A stretch of 64,000 nucleotides of DNA from Spirochaetia bacterium UBA5763 (GTDB lineage: Bacteria; Spirochaetota; UBA4802; UBA5550), in the NCBI GenBank assembly GCA_002418835.1, contig DIEX01000031.1, forward strand, positions 300,058 to 364,057, read 5' to 3'. Below are positions 1-7,640 of this stretch, piece by piece. Made by a program: the position numbers and the translations under genes. Position 1 is the first letter of the stretch; the number at the start of each line of letters is the position of its first letter. The notes under the pieces were generated by a model, which saw only the letters and a program-made list of their open reading frames with translations, was not told where the DNA came from and did not search any database.

Positions 1-514
1 TCTGTCTGAGTTTCTTTTAAAGGCAGGGACTGACAGAGTGCCGGACCTGCGTCTGATAAAAGGGAAAGGGGAGTCTCTCCCTTTCCGTAATTATTCATTC
101 AACGGGGTCATTGCTGAGTGCAGCCTCTCAGTCATGGATGATCCGGCACCGGTTCTTAATGAGATATTCCGCATCCTTAAACCGGGAGGAAAATTTGCCA
201 TGTCGGATGTCTGTCTGCGTCGGCCTGAATTTGCTGAAAGTATAAGAAAACTGCCGCTGAAGGGGTGCCTCGCGGGAGCATTTATATATGATGAACTGGT
301 TTCAATACTTGCTGATACCGGGTTTAATCTGCTTGTTCATGAAGAGCATTCAAACCTCTGGAAAGAATTTGTGGCAAATCTTATATTGAATAATGACTAT
401 ATCTGTGATATAATTTTATGCGGTTGTTCAGTACCGGGAAAGAGCAGTATTATGATGCCGGAGATTGTAAAAGCAAGACCCGGATATTTCTCTATTGTTG
501 CTGAGAAGCGGTAA
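1..514 (+). CDS. SAM-dependent methyltransferase, TrsM/DVU_1556-like (5' end outside window)
   Basis: The reading frame is open to the first base, so the N-terminus with the SAM-binding GxGxG loop lies upstream of the window. The visible part carries the second half of a class I methyltransferase: an E-S-L-P-F segment before the motif II strand (FNGVIAECSLSVMDDP) and the typical helix-loop ILKPGGKFAMSD. It is followed 26 bases later by the C-GCAxxG-C-C gene, and then by XdhC, radical SAM and ligase genes. That order matches the cluster I know from Desulfovibrio vulgaris DVU_1551-1557, where the methyltransferase is called TrsM. The methyl acceptor is unknown. The fold is clear; the specific family rests on neighbours and memory. 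Confidence 0.75.
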   Translation, partial: LSEFLLKAGTDRVPDLRLIKGKGESLPFRNYSFNGVIAECSLSVMDDPAPVLNEIFRILKPGGKFAMSDVCLRRPEFAESIRKLPLKGCLAGAFIYDELVSILADTGFNLLVHEEHSNLWKEFVANLILNNDYICDIILCGCSVPGKSSIMMPEIVKARPGYFSIVAEKR

Positions 515-540
515 ATTTAATATAATGCGGGAGGGATGAT

Positions 541-993
541 ATGAATGAAGGTTTATTCAGAATAGTTGAACTGGCAGGACAGGGATTTTTCTGCAGCCAG
601 ATCCTGCTTCAAATGGGGCTGGATGCCCGGGGTAAGGAGAATCCTGAATTAATCAGGGCAATAGGCGGGCTCCCGGGGGGTCTCGGATTCTGCGGTAAGA
701 ATTGCGGCGCCATGACAGGAGGGGCATGCCTTATATCATTTTACGTGGGTAAAGGTACAGCTGAGGAAAAAGCGGACAGCCGCGTTAATGAAATGATTTC
801 AGAACTCGTTAAATGGTTTGAAGAGACTTACGGTTCAGTTTATGGCGGGATTAACTGCAGTGACCTGATTGAGAATAATCCCGCGAACATGAAGGAACGG
901 TGCCCTAAAATGGTACTTGCTACTTTTGAAAAGGTCAGTGAAATTCTGTTAAAGTATGAGTACAATATGTCATCAGGTTACGAGGGCCAGTAA
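541..993 (+). CDS. C-GCAxxG-C-C family redox protein (DVU_1555-like)
   Basis: A 150-residue soluble protein with the family signature around residue 55 (GFCGKNCGAMTGG) plus further cysteines near the N-terminus (FFCSQ) and C-terminus (INCSD, RCPKM). These probably bind an iron-sulfur or other metal centre. The family occurs in anaerobes and is often annotated only by this motif. A good Shine-Dalgarno (GGGAGGGATGAT) precedes the ATG. The stop codon overlaps the start of the XdhC gene (TAATG), indicating translational coupling. A redox role in the same pathway as the flanking XdhC and radical SAM genes is inferred. Confidence 0.8.
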   Translation: MNEGLFRIVELAGQGFFCSQILLQMGLDARGKENPELIRAIGGLPGGLGFCGKNCGAMTGGACLISFYVGKGTAEEKADSRVNEMISELVKWFEETYGSVYGGINCSDLIENNPANMKERCPKMVLATFEKVSEILLKYEYNMSSGYEGQ

Positions 994-2060
994 TGCATAG
1001 TGTTTATAATGATATAGCTTCAGCACTGAATCAAAACAGGAGCATCGTTGTCGTTACAGTCTTCAGTAAGTCCGGCTCAGCACCGCGCGAAGAGGGTGCG
1101 AAGATGATGGTGAGAGAAGATGGGACAATTACCGGAACAATAGGTGGAGGAAAACTGGAAGCTGAAGCAATTAAAGGGGCCCTTGAGCTTTTTAAAACAG
1201 GCGGGTCCGTTATTGCGCCATTTAATCTTACAGGTGCTGATGCTGCTGATATGAATATGATCTGCGGCGGTTCCGGCGAACTTTTTTTAGACTATATCAG
1301 CGTAGATGATCCGGTTAATCCTGAAATCTACAACAGCATACTTGAAGTAAGAAAAAAAAGGGAGAAAGCATGGCTTATTACCGGCATTGGAACCGGAAGC
1401 AACAGTAACAGGCGGAAACAGCAGTGCCTGATAAAACAGGATCATACCATGATCGGAGAGTTTGAAACAGACAGGGAATTTCTTGCTAAGCTTATTAATG
1501 GCCCGGCTAAAATAACAATTCATTCAGAGGCCAGGGACGGACAGAGGATACTTGTTGAATCGATTAGAAATGCAAGCACTGTATATATTTTTGGAGCGGG
1601 CCATGTGTCCCAGAAGGTTGTACCTATCGCGGAATCAGTAGGGTTTAATACTGTAGTGATCGATGACAGATCTGATTTCGCGAACAGGGAGAGGTTCCCC
1701 ACATCTGAAATTGTTCTCCTCAAAACATTCAATGACCCTCTGCCTGAATTTCCCTATGATGATGACTGCTTTATTGTCATTGTCACAAGGGGCCACATGT
1801 ATGATAAGACAGTTCTTGCTCAGGTGATGAGAAAACCTGTACAATACCTCGGTATGATCGGCAGCAGGTCAAAACGTGATCTGCTGTATAAAACTCTTGC
1901 TGCTGAAAAGGGGTTCAGGGATGAGGAATTCGCGCGTATCCATTCCCCCATAGGGCTTGACATAAAAGCTGAGAGCCCGGAGGAGATCGCTGTGAGTATA
2001 GTTGCTGAACTGATACAGGTAAGAGCGGAGAACGGAAGATGTGCGGACAGAATAAAATAG
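993..2060 (+). CDS. XdhC/CoxI family molybdenum-enzyme accessory protein
   Basis: A 355-residue protein with both XdhC parts. The N-terminal XdhC_CoxI domain has SGSAPREEGAKMMV and GTIGGGKLEAEA. The C-terminal Rossmann domain has VYIFGAGHVSQKVVPIAESV around residue 195 and YLGMIGSRSKRD near residue 285. XdhC proteins bind molybdenum cofactor and help its sulfuration and insertion into molybdenum hydroxylases such as xanthine dehydrogenase. No molybdenum hydroxylase is in the window, so the client may lie upstream of the left edge. The start overlaps the upstream stop by one base, and the 3' end overlaps the next gene by 22 bases, so the three genes are probably one transcript. Confidence 0.88.
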   Translation: MHSVYNDIASALNQNRSIVVVTVFSKSGSAPREEGAKMMVREDGTITGTIGGGKLEAEAIKGALELFKTGGSVIAPFNLTGADAADMNMICGGSGELFLDYISVDDPVNPEIYNSILEVRKKREKAWLITGIGTGSNSNRRKQQCLIKQDHTMIGEFETDREFLAKLINGPAKITIHSEARDGQRILVESIRNASTVYIFGAGHVSQKVVPIAESVGFNTVVIDDRSDFANRERFPTSEIVLLKTFNDPLPEFPYDDDCFIVIVTRGHMYDKTVLAQVMRKPVQYLGMIGSRSKRDLLYKTLAAEKGFRDEEFARIHSPIGLDIKAESPEEIAVSIVAELIQVRAENGRCADRIK

Positions 2061-3193
2061 CTGCAGTTGTACTTGCGGCTGGTTACTCATCACGCATGGG
2101 TGATTTTAAACCGCTGATGAAACTTGATGGAATTACTGTTATTGAAAGCGCGGTAAGGGGGCTTCAGGGTGCCGGGATTTCTGACATTATGGTTGTCGTG
2201 GGATACAGGGCGACCGAGGTGATTGAGATACTGGATAAACTGGACGCCGGTTATATTCTGAACGAGGATTTTGATCAGGGGATGTTTTCATCTGTACTTA
2301 AGGGAGTTGATGCAATTGCATCATTCTCCTCAGGCTTTCTTCTCCTCCCCGGGGATATCCCTGCTGTGAAAGAGATGACTGTGGAAGCCATTACAGCAGC
2401 GGCATGCATGGGCAACCCGGGTATCATATACCCTTCATTCCTCGGGAAGCGGGGGCATCCGACATATGTTTCGTCCCGTTATTTCAAAGAGATACTGAAT
2501 TCTGATGTAACATATAATCTCCGTGAAATTTTAAGAAGACATGAGAATGACTCAATTGACCTTGAGGTAACTGACCAGGGCGTGCTTATGGATATGGACA
2601 CACCTGAAGATTTTCGTGAAATGGTAAAATATTATATTCGAAGAGATATCCCCACTGATGAAGAATGTACAGCAATGCTGATGAAATACGAAACACCGGA
2701 AAAAGTAATCAGGCATGGGGAAGCTGTATCTGAAATTTCATGCAGGATCGCGGAGCTCCTTAATGAAACAGGAAGGCTCTCTCTCGATATTGATCTCGTC
2801 AGGGCAGCGGCACTGCTTCACGATATTGCCAGGGAGAAACCTCACCACGCGGATGAAGGTGCCCTGCTTATGGACAGGTGGGGGTATCACAATGTTGCGG
2901 TGATTATAGCGGAGCATATGGAGATTGATATAGATGAGGAATCACCGGTTATTAATGAAACAGCAATAGTTTACCTGGCTGATAAAATGACAAAGGATGA
3001 TAGGCTGGTCCCCCTTAAGGAGAGGTTCAACGGATCAGTGGAACGTTTTGCGTCTGATCCTGAAATTATGAAAAATATTATGATGCGTGAAAAGAAAGCA
3101 TTTATAATTAAAGAGAGTATCGAAAGAATCTGCGGATTAACAGATCTTGAAGAAGTGCTGCAGAAAGCCGGGACCTGCGGCTGTAACCCCTGA
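2039..3193 (+). CDS. MobA-like nucleotidyltransferase fused to an HD domain (DVU_1551-like)
   Basis: A 384-residue two-domain protein. Residues 1-195 are a MobA/MocA-type NTP transferase: the nucleotide-binding loop VVLAAGYSSRMGDFKPLMKL is followed by a metal-binding LLPGDIPAV. MobA and MocA attach GMP or CMP to molybdopterin. Residues 210-384 form an HD-type metal phosphohydrolase domain, with HGEAVSE supplying the first His and ALLHDIAREK the HD pair. The start lies inside the XdhC gene (22-base overlap). The C-terminus ends in a CGCNP tail. The combination suggests making and then hydrolysing a nucleotide-linked intermediate. The domains are seen; the substrate is unknown. Confidence 0.85.
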   Translation: MCGQNKIAAVVLAAGYSSRMGDFKPLMKLDGITVIESAVRGLQGAGISDIMVVVGYRATEVIEILDKLDAGYILNEDFDQGMFSSVLKGVDAIASFSSGFLLLPGDIPAVKEMTVEAITAAACMGNPGIIYPSFLGKRGHPTYVSSRYFKEILNSDVTYNLREILRRHENDSIDLEVTDQGVLMDMDTPEDFREMVKYYIRRDIPTDEECTAMLMKYETPEKVIRHGEAVSEISCRIAELLNETGRLSLDIDLVRAAALLHDIAREKPHHADEGALLMDRWGYHNVAVIIAEHMEIDIDEESPVINETAIVYLADKMTKDDRLVPLKERFNGSVERFASDPEIMKNIMMREKKAFIIKESIERICGLTDLEEVLQKAGTCGCNP

Positions 3194-3243
3194 GAATAGA
3201 TTTAATCCGCAGAAGTAACACAGGGTTAAAAGGAAGAAAACTG

Positions 3244-4641
3244 ATGACAGGTAATAAAAACCATCCTGATACATGGAGCGTTTGCCCTGAATGTCTTAAA
3301 CGTATACCTGCATATAAAATAAAAGAGGGGCACAGCGTTATACTTGAAAAAACCTGCCCTGAACATGGTGTATTCAGTGTTAAAATATGGGAGGGTAAGC
3401 CTGAATATGCCGCGTGGAATAAAGTTAAACTCCCGTCAAAACCTCAGTATATTGCCACTGAAACTTCAAAGGGATGCCCATATGACTGCGGACTCTGCCC
3501 TGAGCACCGTCAGCATACATGCTGTGTCCTCCTTGAGATTACTGAAAGATGCAACCAGTCATGCCCTGTTTGTTTCGCGGAGTCAGGCGTATCCCCTGAC
3601 AGGGACCCTGACATAAAAGAGATTGAGAGCTGGTATGACAGACTCATGTCTTTCGGCGGGCCATTTAATATACAGCTTTCAGGGGGAGAGCCCACTGTGA
3701 GAGATGATCTCACTGAGATTATAAATCTCGGCATCAGTAAAGGTTTCAGCTATATCCAGCTTAACACTAATGGTAAACGTATCGGAACAGAGGAGGGGTA
3801 CGCAGTGAAACTGAGAGACGCAGGCCTTAGCTGCGTGTTCCTCCAGTTTGACGGTATGTATAACAGCATCCAGAGATATCTTCGCGGTGCAGACCTCATG
3901 GATATAAAACTCAAAGCCGTGGAGGAGTGCAAAAAAGCGGGGCTTGGTATTGTCCTTGTACCAACAGTGGTCCCGGGCGTGAACAGCGAAAATCTCGGGG
4001 AGATAATCAGTTTTGCTATTGATAATATGCCTGCTGTCAGAGGAGTCCACATCCAGCCTATCAGCTACTTCGGACGTTTCCCTGAAGAGCCTGCACTGAG
4101 GATAACAATCCCTGAAGTACTGAATGAAATAGAAAAGCAGACTTCCGGCCTGATTAAAATTGAAGATTTTAAACCTCCCGGAGGTGAGAACTCCTACTGT
4201 TCTTTCCACTGCAATTTTCTCCGTATGCCTGACGGAAGGCTTAAACCGCTGGCAGAGCGGCAGACCGATAGGTGCTGTGCGAAACCCGGACCAGCGGCTG
4301 CCGGTGCTGTGAATAAACGGAACTTTGTTGCAAGGCAGTGGTCCCCTTCCGATCTCTCTGCGGGGAAAATGCTTAAAGCGGCAGACAACAACTGTGTATA
4401 TAGCTCTGCGGGAATTAATACAGATAGTATTGATCTCTTTCTTGAAAACATAAATACCAGGACAATATGTATATCAGGGATGGCATTCCAGGATGCCTGG
4501 ACCCTTGAGATTGACCGGCTTCGCGACTGCCTTGTTCACGTGTTAAGCAGGGACGGCAGGCTAATACCTTTCTGCGCTTATAATCTTACCTCAAAAAGCG
4601 GCCGTAGTCTCTACAGAGGGGATGATCATAATCGTGAATAA
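3244..4641 (+). CDS. trsS: Radical SAM protein, TrsS-like
   Basis: A 465-residue radical SAM enzyme. The N-terminal rubredoxin-like or zinc-binding part has CPECLKR and a later CPEHG. It is followed by GCPYDCGLCPEHRQHTC and the radical SAM 4Fe-4S motif CNQSCPVC near residue 104. The SAM-binding SGGEPT follows. This N-terminal layout is shared with TrsS and with archaeal MJ0619-type enzymes that act on lipids or cofactors. Some TrsS homologues are selenoproteins; here all cysteine codons are ordinary and no in-frame TGA occurs. The C-terminus has a further cysteine pair region and overlaps the ligase gene by 20 bases. The reaction is not known. Confidence 0.82.
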   Translation: MTGNKNHPDTWSVCPECLKRIPAYKIKEGHSVILEKTCPEHGVFSVKIWEGKPEYAAWNKVKLPSKPQYIATETSKGCPYDCGLCPEHRQHTCCVLLEITERCNQSCPVCFAESGVSPDRDPDIKEIESWYDRLMSFGGPFNIQLSGGEPTVRDDLTEIINLGISKGFSYIQLNTNGKRIGTEEGYAVKLRDAGLSCVFLQFDGMYNSIQRYLRGADLMDIKLKAVEECKKAGLGIVLVPTVVPGVNSENLGEIISFAIDNMPAVRGVHIQPISYFGRFPEEPALRITIPEVLNEIEKQTSGLIKIEDFKPPGGENSYCSFHCNFLRMPDGRLKPLAERQTDRCCAKPGPAAAGAVNKRNFVARQWSPSDLSAGKMLKAADNNCVYSSAGINTDSIDLFLENINTRTICISGMAFQDAWTLEIDRLRDCLVHVLSRDGRLIPFCAYNLTSKSGRSLYRGDDHNRE

Positions 4642-5959
4642 AATAGAGAAGATAAAAACTCCACTTGAACAATGGATTAAGATCAAAATTAATTCCGGTA
4701 AGGATAGCCTTGACCCCGCAGAACTATCCCTGTACCAGCTAAAAAAAATACAGGAGGTTATTGATTACGCCGGTAAAGAGAGCACTTTTTACAGGAAGCA
4801 TCTTAAGGGCTTTACCGTCAGAGATATCTCTTCCATCGAAGATTTCAGGGGAATCCCCTTTATTGATGAATCAGACATCCGAAATCATGGCGGGCAGATG
4901 CTCTGCGTTTCACAGGATGAGATTAACCGTGTTGTTACACTTGACAGCTCAGGAACAACGGGTGTGCCGAAAAGGATCTTCTTTACATCAGATGATCAGG
5001 AACTGACATTAGATTTTTTCAGACATGGAATGTCTGTGCTTACAAATCACGGTGACAGGGTACTTATCCTGCTCCCCTGTGAACTCCCCGGCTCTGTTGG
5101 TGACCTTCTTGCTTCATCTATTGAAAGGCTCGGGGCCCTACCCGTAAAACATGGAGTCGTTACATCTGTACATAAAGTGCTGGCTAAGATCGAACAGGAG
5201 CGGATCAATGTAATAGTCGGAATACCTGTGCAGCTCCTTGCACTGGCAAGGTTTCATGAAGCAGCAGGGGGTAGTTATGCCGGAATTGAAAGAATACTCC
5301 TCAGTACAGATAATGTTCCTCTTTCAATAATGAATGCTCTACAGCAGATTTTCGGCTGTGAGGTCTTCAACCATTACGGCATGACAGAGATGGGGCTTGG
5401 CGGAGGAGTTGACTGCCGCAGCCACGGAGGGTACCATTTACGTGAGGCGGACCTCTATTTCGAGATTATAGATCCTGATACAGGGGAGCCTGTTCCTGAC
5501 GGGGAATACGGGGAAGTGGTGTTCACCACTCTTACGCGGCGCGGAATGCCCCTTATACGCTACAGGACTGGAGATATATCGCGGTTTATTCCGGGAATGT
5601 GCGGATGCGGTACAGTGCTGCGGAGAATGGATTATATCCGTGGAAGGATTTCAGCGAACATTAAGATCTCTGATGTTCATTACCTTAAGCTGTCTGAACT
5701 GGATGAGAAAATTTTTGCTATACCCGGAGTTGTTGATTTCAGTGTAAATTTCAGGAGAGAGAATCCGTCAAGACTTGCCATTGCTGTGCGTTCAGTAAAG
5801 AATGAGATAAAAGCCGGAATAATTACAGATGAGATAAAAATAATTCCCGGAATAGAAGAGCAGGTAAAGGCCGGAAAACTTGAACTTTCTGTAAATTCAA
5901 GTTTATCTGATTCCAGTTATATTCCTGCTGCAGGGAAAAGAATTATTCATCTGATTTAA
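4622..5959 (+). CDS. AMP-dependent ligase, PaaK-like (DVU_1553-like)
   Basis: A 445-residue member of the adenylate-forming family, close to phenylacetate-CoA ligase in layout. Motifs are the P-loop-like TLDSSGTTGVPKR (about residue 103), HYGMTEMGLGG (about 252) and RYRTGDISRF (about 317). It would activate a carboxylate as an acyl adenylate and then form a CoA thioester. Its fixed company of methyltransferase, XdhC and TrsS suggests a special substrate made by this cluster. The start is ambiguous: AGAGGGG abuts the ATG used here, and an in-frame GTG lies 12 bases further on. Confidence 0.82.
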   Translation: MIIIVNKIEKIKTPLEQWIKIKINSGKDSLDPAELSLYQLKKIQEVIDYAGKESTFYRKHLKGFTVRDISSIEDFRGIPFIDESDIRNHGGQMLCVSQDEINRVVTLDSSGTTGVPKRIFFTSDDQELTLDFFRHGMSVLTNHGDRVLILLPCELPGSVGDLLASSIERLGALPVKHGVVTSVHKVLAKIEQERINVIVGIPVQLLALARFHEAAGGSYAGIERILLSTDNVPLSIMNALQQIFGCEVFNHYGMTEMGLGGGVDCRSHGGYHLREADLYFEIIDPDTGEPVPDGEYGEVVFTTLTRRGMPLIRYRTGDISRFIPGMCGCGTVLRRMDYIRGRISANIKISDVHYLKLSELDEKIFAIPGVVDFSVNFRRENPSRLAIAVRSVKNEIKAGIITDEIKIIPGIEEQVKAGKLELSVNSSLSDSSYIPAAGKRIIHLI

Positions 5960-6010
5960 GAGGAATCTGGGTTTGTCAACATAGTTGATTGTATGGAATT
6001 TTGAGTTTTT

Positions 6011-6121
6011 GTCATGCCGGCCGCAGTGCCGGCATCTCATAGAACCTGGTAGCGGGGATAAACCTGCCCTGGATGGGCTGTATGAGATACCGGCATTGCG
6101 TTTCACTCCAGCCGGTATGAC
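6011..6121. repeat. Inverted pair of GTCATnCCGG-type palindromic repeats
   Basis: A 111-bp element between the ligase and phosphatase genes. It begins GTCATGCCGGC and ends GCCGGTATGAC. The inner ends read GCCGGCATCTCATA and, on the other strand, GCCGGTATCTCATA, so two related palindromic units face each other. A third, single unit of the same pattern is at 32102-32138. It resembles small dispersed palindromic repeats (REP-like). It carries no reading frame and separates the phosphatase gene from the ligase gene. Confidence 0.75.
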
Positions 6122-6190
6122 GTCTAAAGAAATGTCTTATAATTATTATCGATTTATTATTCATAAATGAATATTATTCACGGAGAGTCC

Positions 6191-6799
6191 ATGGATTTTA
6201 AAAATATATATCTTGTGAGACACGGGAAGATCGGCAGAGATGCCGATGGTAAGACTTACATCGGCCAGGTCGATATCCCTCTTAATGGAGATGGTAGAGA
6301 ACAGGCTGAAAATCTCGGGCGCAGACTTAAGGAGATTAATATTTCGAATATCATATGCAGTGATTTAATCCGCTCTGTGGAGACAGCAGAAATTATTGCA
6401 GCGCATCATAATCTCTCACCTGTAATTATTCCTTCACTTAAAGAGATATCCATGGGGGATTGGGAGGGTATTACCTTTGCTGAAATAATGAAGCGGTCTC
6501 CTGATGAGTATAAAAAACGGGGTGCTGATATTTTAAACTACAGGACTCCCGGCGGAGAGAGTTTCGCGGATCTGAGAGAGAGGGTTATACCTGCATTTCT
6601 TAAAATCGCTGATTCAGCTTCCGGAGACATTGTGATTTCCGGGCATGCGGGTGTAAACAGGATTATACTCTGTCATATACTCGGACTCCCTTATGAAAAA
6701 ATGTTCAATATACCGCAGGATTACGGCTGCATAAACAGGATATTCGCAGGGATCTCAAACTTCCGTGTAGTACTGCTGAATGATACAGGAAAACTATAG
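6191..6799 (+). CDS. Histidine phosphatase family protein
   Basis: A 202-residue phosphoglycerate-mutase-like phosphatase with the catalytic LVRHGKIGRD (R10, H11) at the N-terminus, an E in the GDWEG segment and the second histidine in VISGHAGVNR. The ATG at 6191 is preferred over one at 6167 because CGGAGAGTCC gives it a Shine-Dalgarno at good distance. Related enzymes remove phosphate from alpha-ribazole phosphate or small phosphometabolites. In this setting it probably serves the Trs-type pathway, since a histidine phosphatase recurs in such clusters as I recall them. The substrate is not determinable from sequence. Confidence 0.82.
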   Translation: MDFKNIYLVRHGKIGRDADGKTYIGQVDIPLNGDGREQAENLGRRLKEINISNIICSDLIRSVETAEIIAAHHNLSPVIIPSLKEISMGDWEGITFAEIMKRSPDEYKKRGADILNYRTPGGESFADLRERVIPAFLKIADSASGDIVISGHAGVNRIILCHILGLPYEKMFNIPQDYGCINRIFAGISNFRVVLLNDTGKL

Positions 6800-6813
6800 T
6801 ATAGGAGACTTAA

Positions 6814-6978
6814 ATGAATAAAGGGAAATGCCCCACATGTGGTAAAGAACCTGAAGATAAAGTATTTTTTAAATGTGTGAGATGTTTTACAGTGTACTGT
6901 AAAGAATGCCCTGAAACATCTTCAGGCTATAAATGCCCGAAGTGCGGTATGTCGCAGAGACTGATTCTGACAGATTAA
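6814..6978 (+). CDS. Small double zinc-ribbon protein
   Basis: A 54-residue protein. It has three CxxC pairs, CPTC at residue 6, CVRC near 21 and CPKC near 43, plus a CKEC, enough for two zinc or iron sites. TATAGGAGACTTAA gives a good ribosome site 14 bases after the phosphatase stop, so it is likely cotranscribed. Rubredoxin-like electron transfer or zinc-ribbon scaffolding are both possible. It is probably the last gene of the cluster, since the next gene is on the other strand. I do not recognise a named family. Confidence 0.75.
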   Translation: MNKGKCPTCGKEPEDKVFFKCVRCFTVYCKECPETSSGYKCPKCGMSQRLILTD

Positions 6979-7008
6979 GAAAAAGTCAGCACAGGGATCC
7001 TGAGTCTC

Positions 7009-7452
7009 TTAATGGTCGCAGGCATGTTCATCGGGGCCTTTACCCCTGAGATCATTAATCCTGTGCAGAGCTGTGTCAGATAAAAAAGCAATGGTTGACG
7101 GGGCTCCGTTACTGTTTTCGCCGGACAGAATTATACCGTTGTCTGTTTCAAGATAGTTAAGCGGGAGTTCTCTCCTGAATAGCATCCCGGTTTCCCGATC
7201 AATAACTTCAACAGCAACAGCCGGTGATTCAATCTTTTCAATTGATTGAAAGGAGTCAGCATATCCAGGCTTATCAACATGCCCGATAAAGGCTGAACCG
7301 GCAGCTTCTATATGCAGGCTGTGAAATTCTCTCCAGGCTGATACAAGTTCATCCTGTGACTTAATCTCTGAGTTCTGAAGAAACTCTGTAAATGTCTGAT
7401 TATAAAATGCGATAAGTTTCTCTCGCAGGACGGAAGTATTATCGGTGTTCAT
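7009..7452 (-). CDS. Hypothetical protein
   Basis: A 147-residue soluble protein that I do not recognise. The start at 7452 is chosen because CGAGGGGACA precedes it; the frame stays open a further 60 bases upstream but has no ribosome site there. The N-terminal half is predicted helical (a REKLIAFYNQTFTEFL segment). The C-terminal half is strand-rich with AVEVIDRETGMLFRREL, and the protein ends in EHACDH, a possible metal-binding tail. It lies convergent to the zinc-ribbon gene and downstream of metE, separated from metE by a hairpin. Confidence 0.6.
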   Translation of the reverse strand: MNTDNTSVLREKLIAFYNQTFTEFLQNSEIKSQDELVSAWREFHSLHIEAAGSAFIGHVDKPGYADSFQSIEKIESPAVAVEVIDRETGMLFRRELPLNYLETDNGIILSGENSNGAPSTIAFLSDTALHRINDLRGKGPDEHACDH

Positions 7453-7574
7453 TGTCCCCTCGTGGTTTTGAAGTGTTATATATTTTTTATATCCATGAAG
7501 TAATAATGTCAATAATAATTAAAAAAGGAGATGATAATTGAAACATCTTCATATATCAGAAGGCCGGTTAGAAT

Positions 7575-7604
7575 AAGCCCTCTGTAAAAAAGTACAGAGG
7601 GCTT
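7575..7604. terminator. Perfect 12-bp hairpin downstream of metE
   Basis: The arms AAGCCCTCTGTA and TACAGAGGGCTT pair perfectly around a 6-base loop, 36 bases after the metE stop (minus strand). No strong T-run follows on the minus strand, so it may act as a processing or termination structure. Confidence 0.6.
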
Positions 7605-7640
7605 CGAAACATTATACAAAATAATTCAGTAGCAATTATA

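Noticed and set aside
3244..4641. TrsS as a selenoprotein
   Set aside because: Some TrsS homologues contain selenocysteine, but all relevant positions here use ordinary cysteine codons and no in-frame TGA or SECIS-like need is seen.
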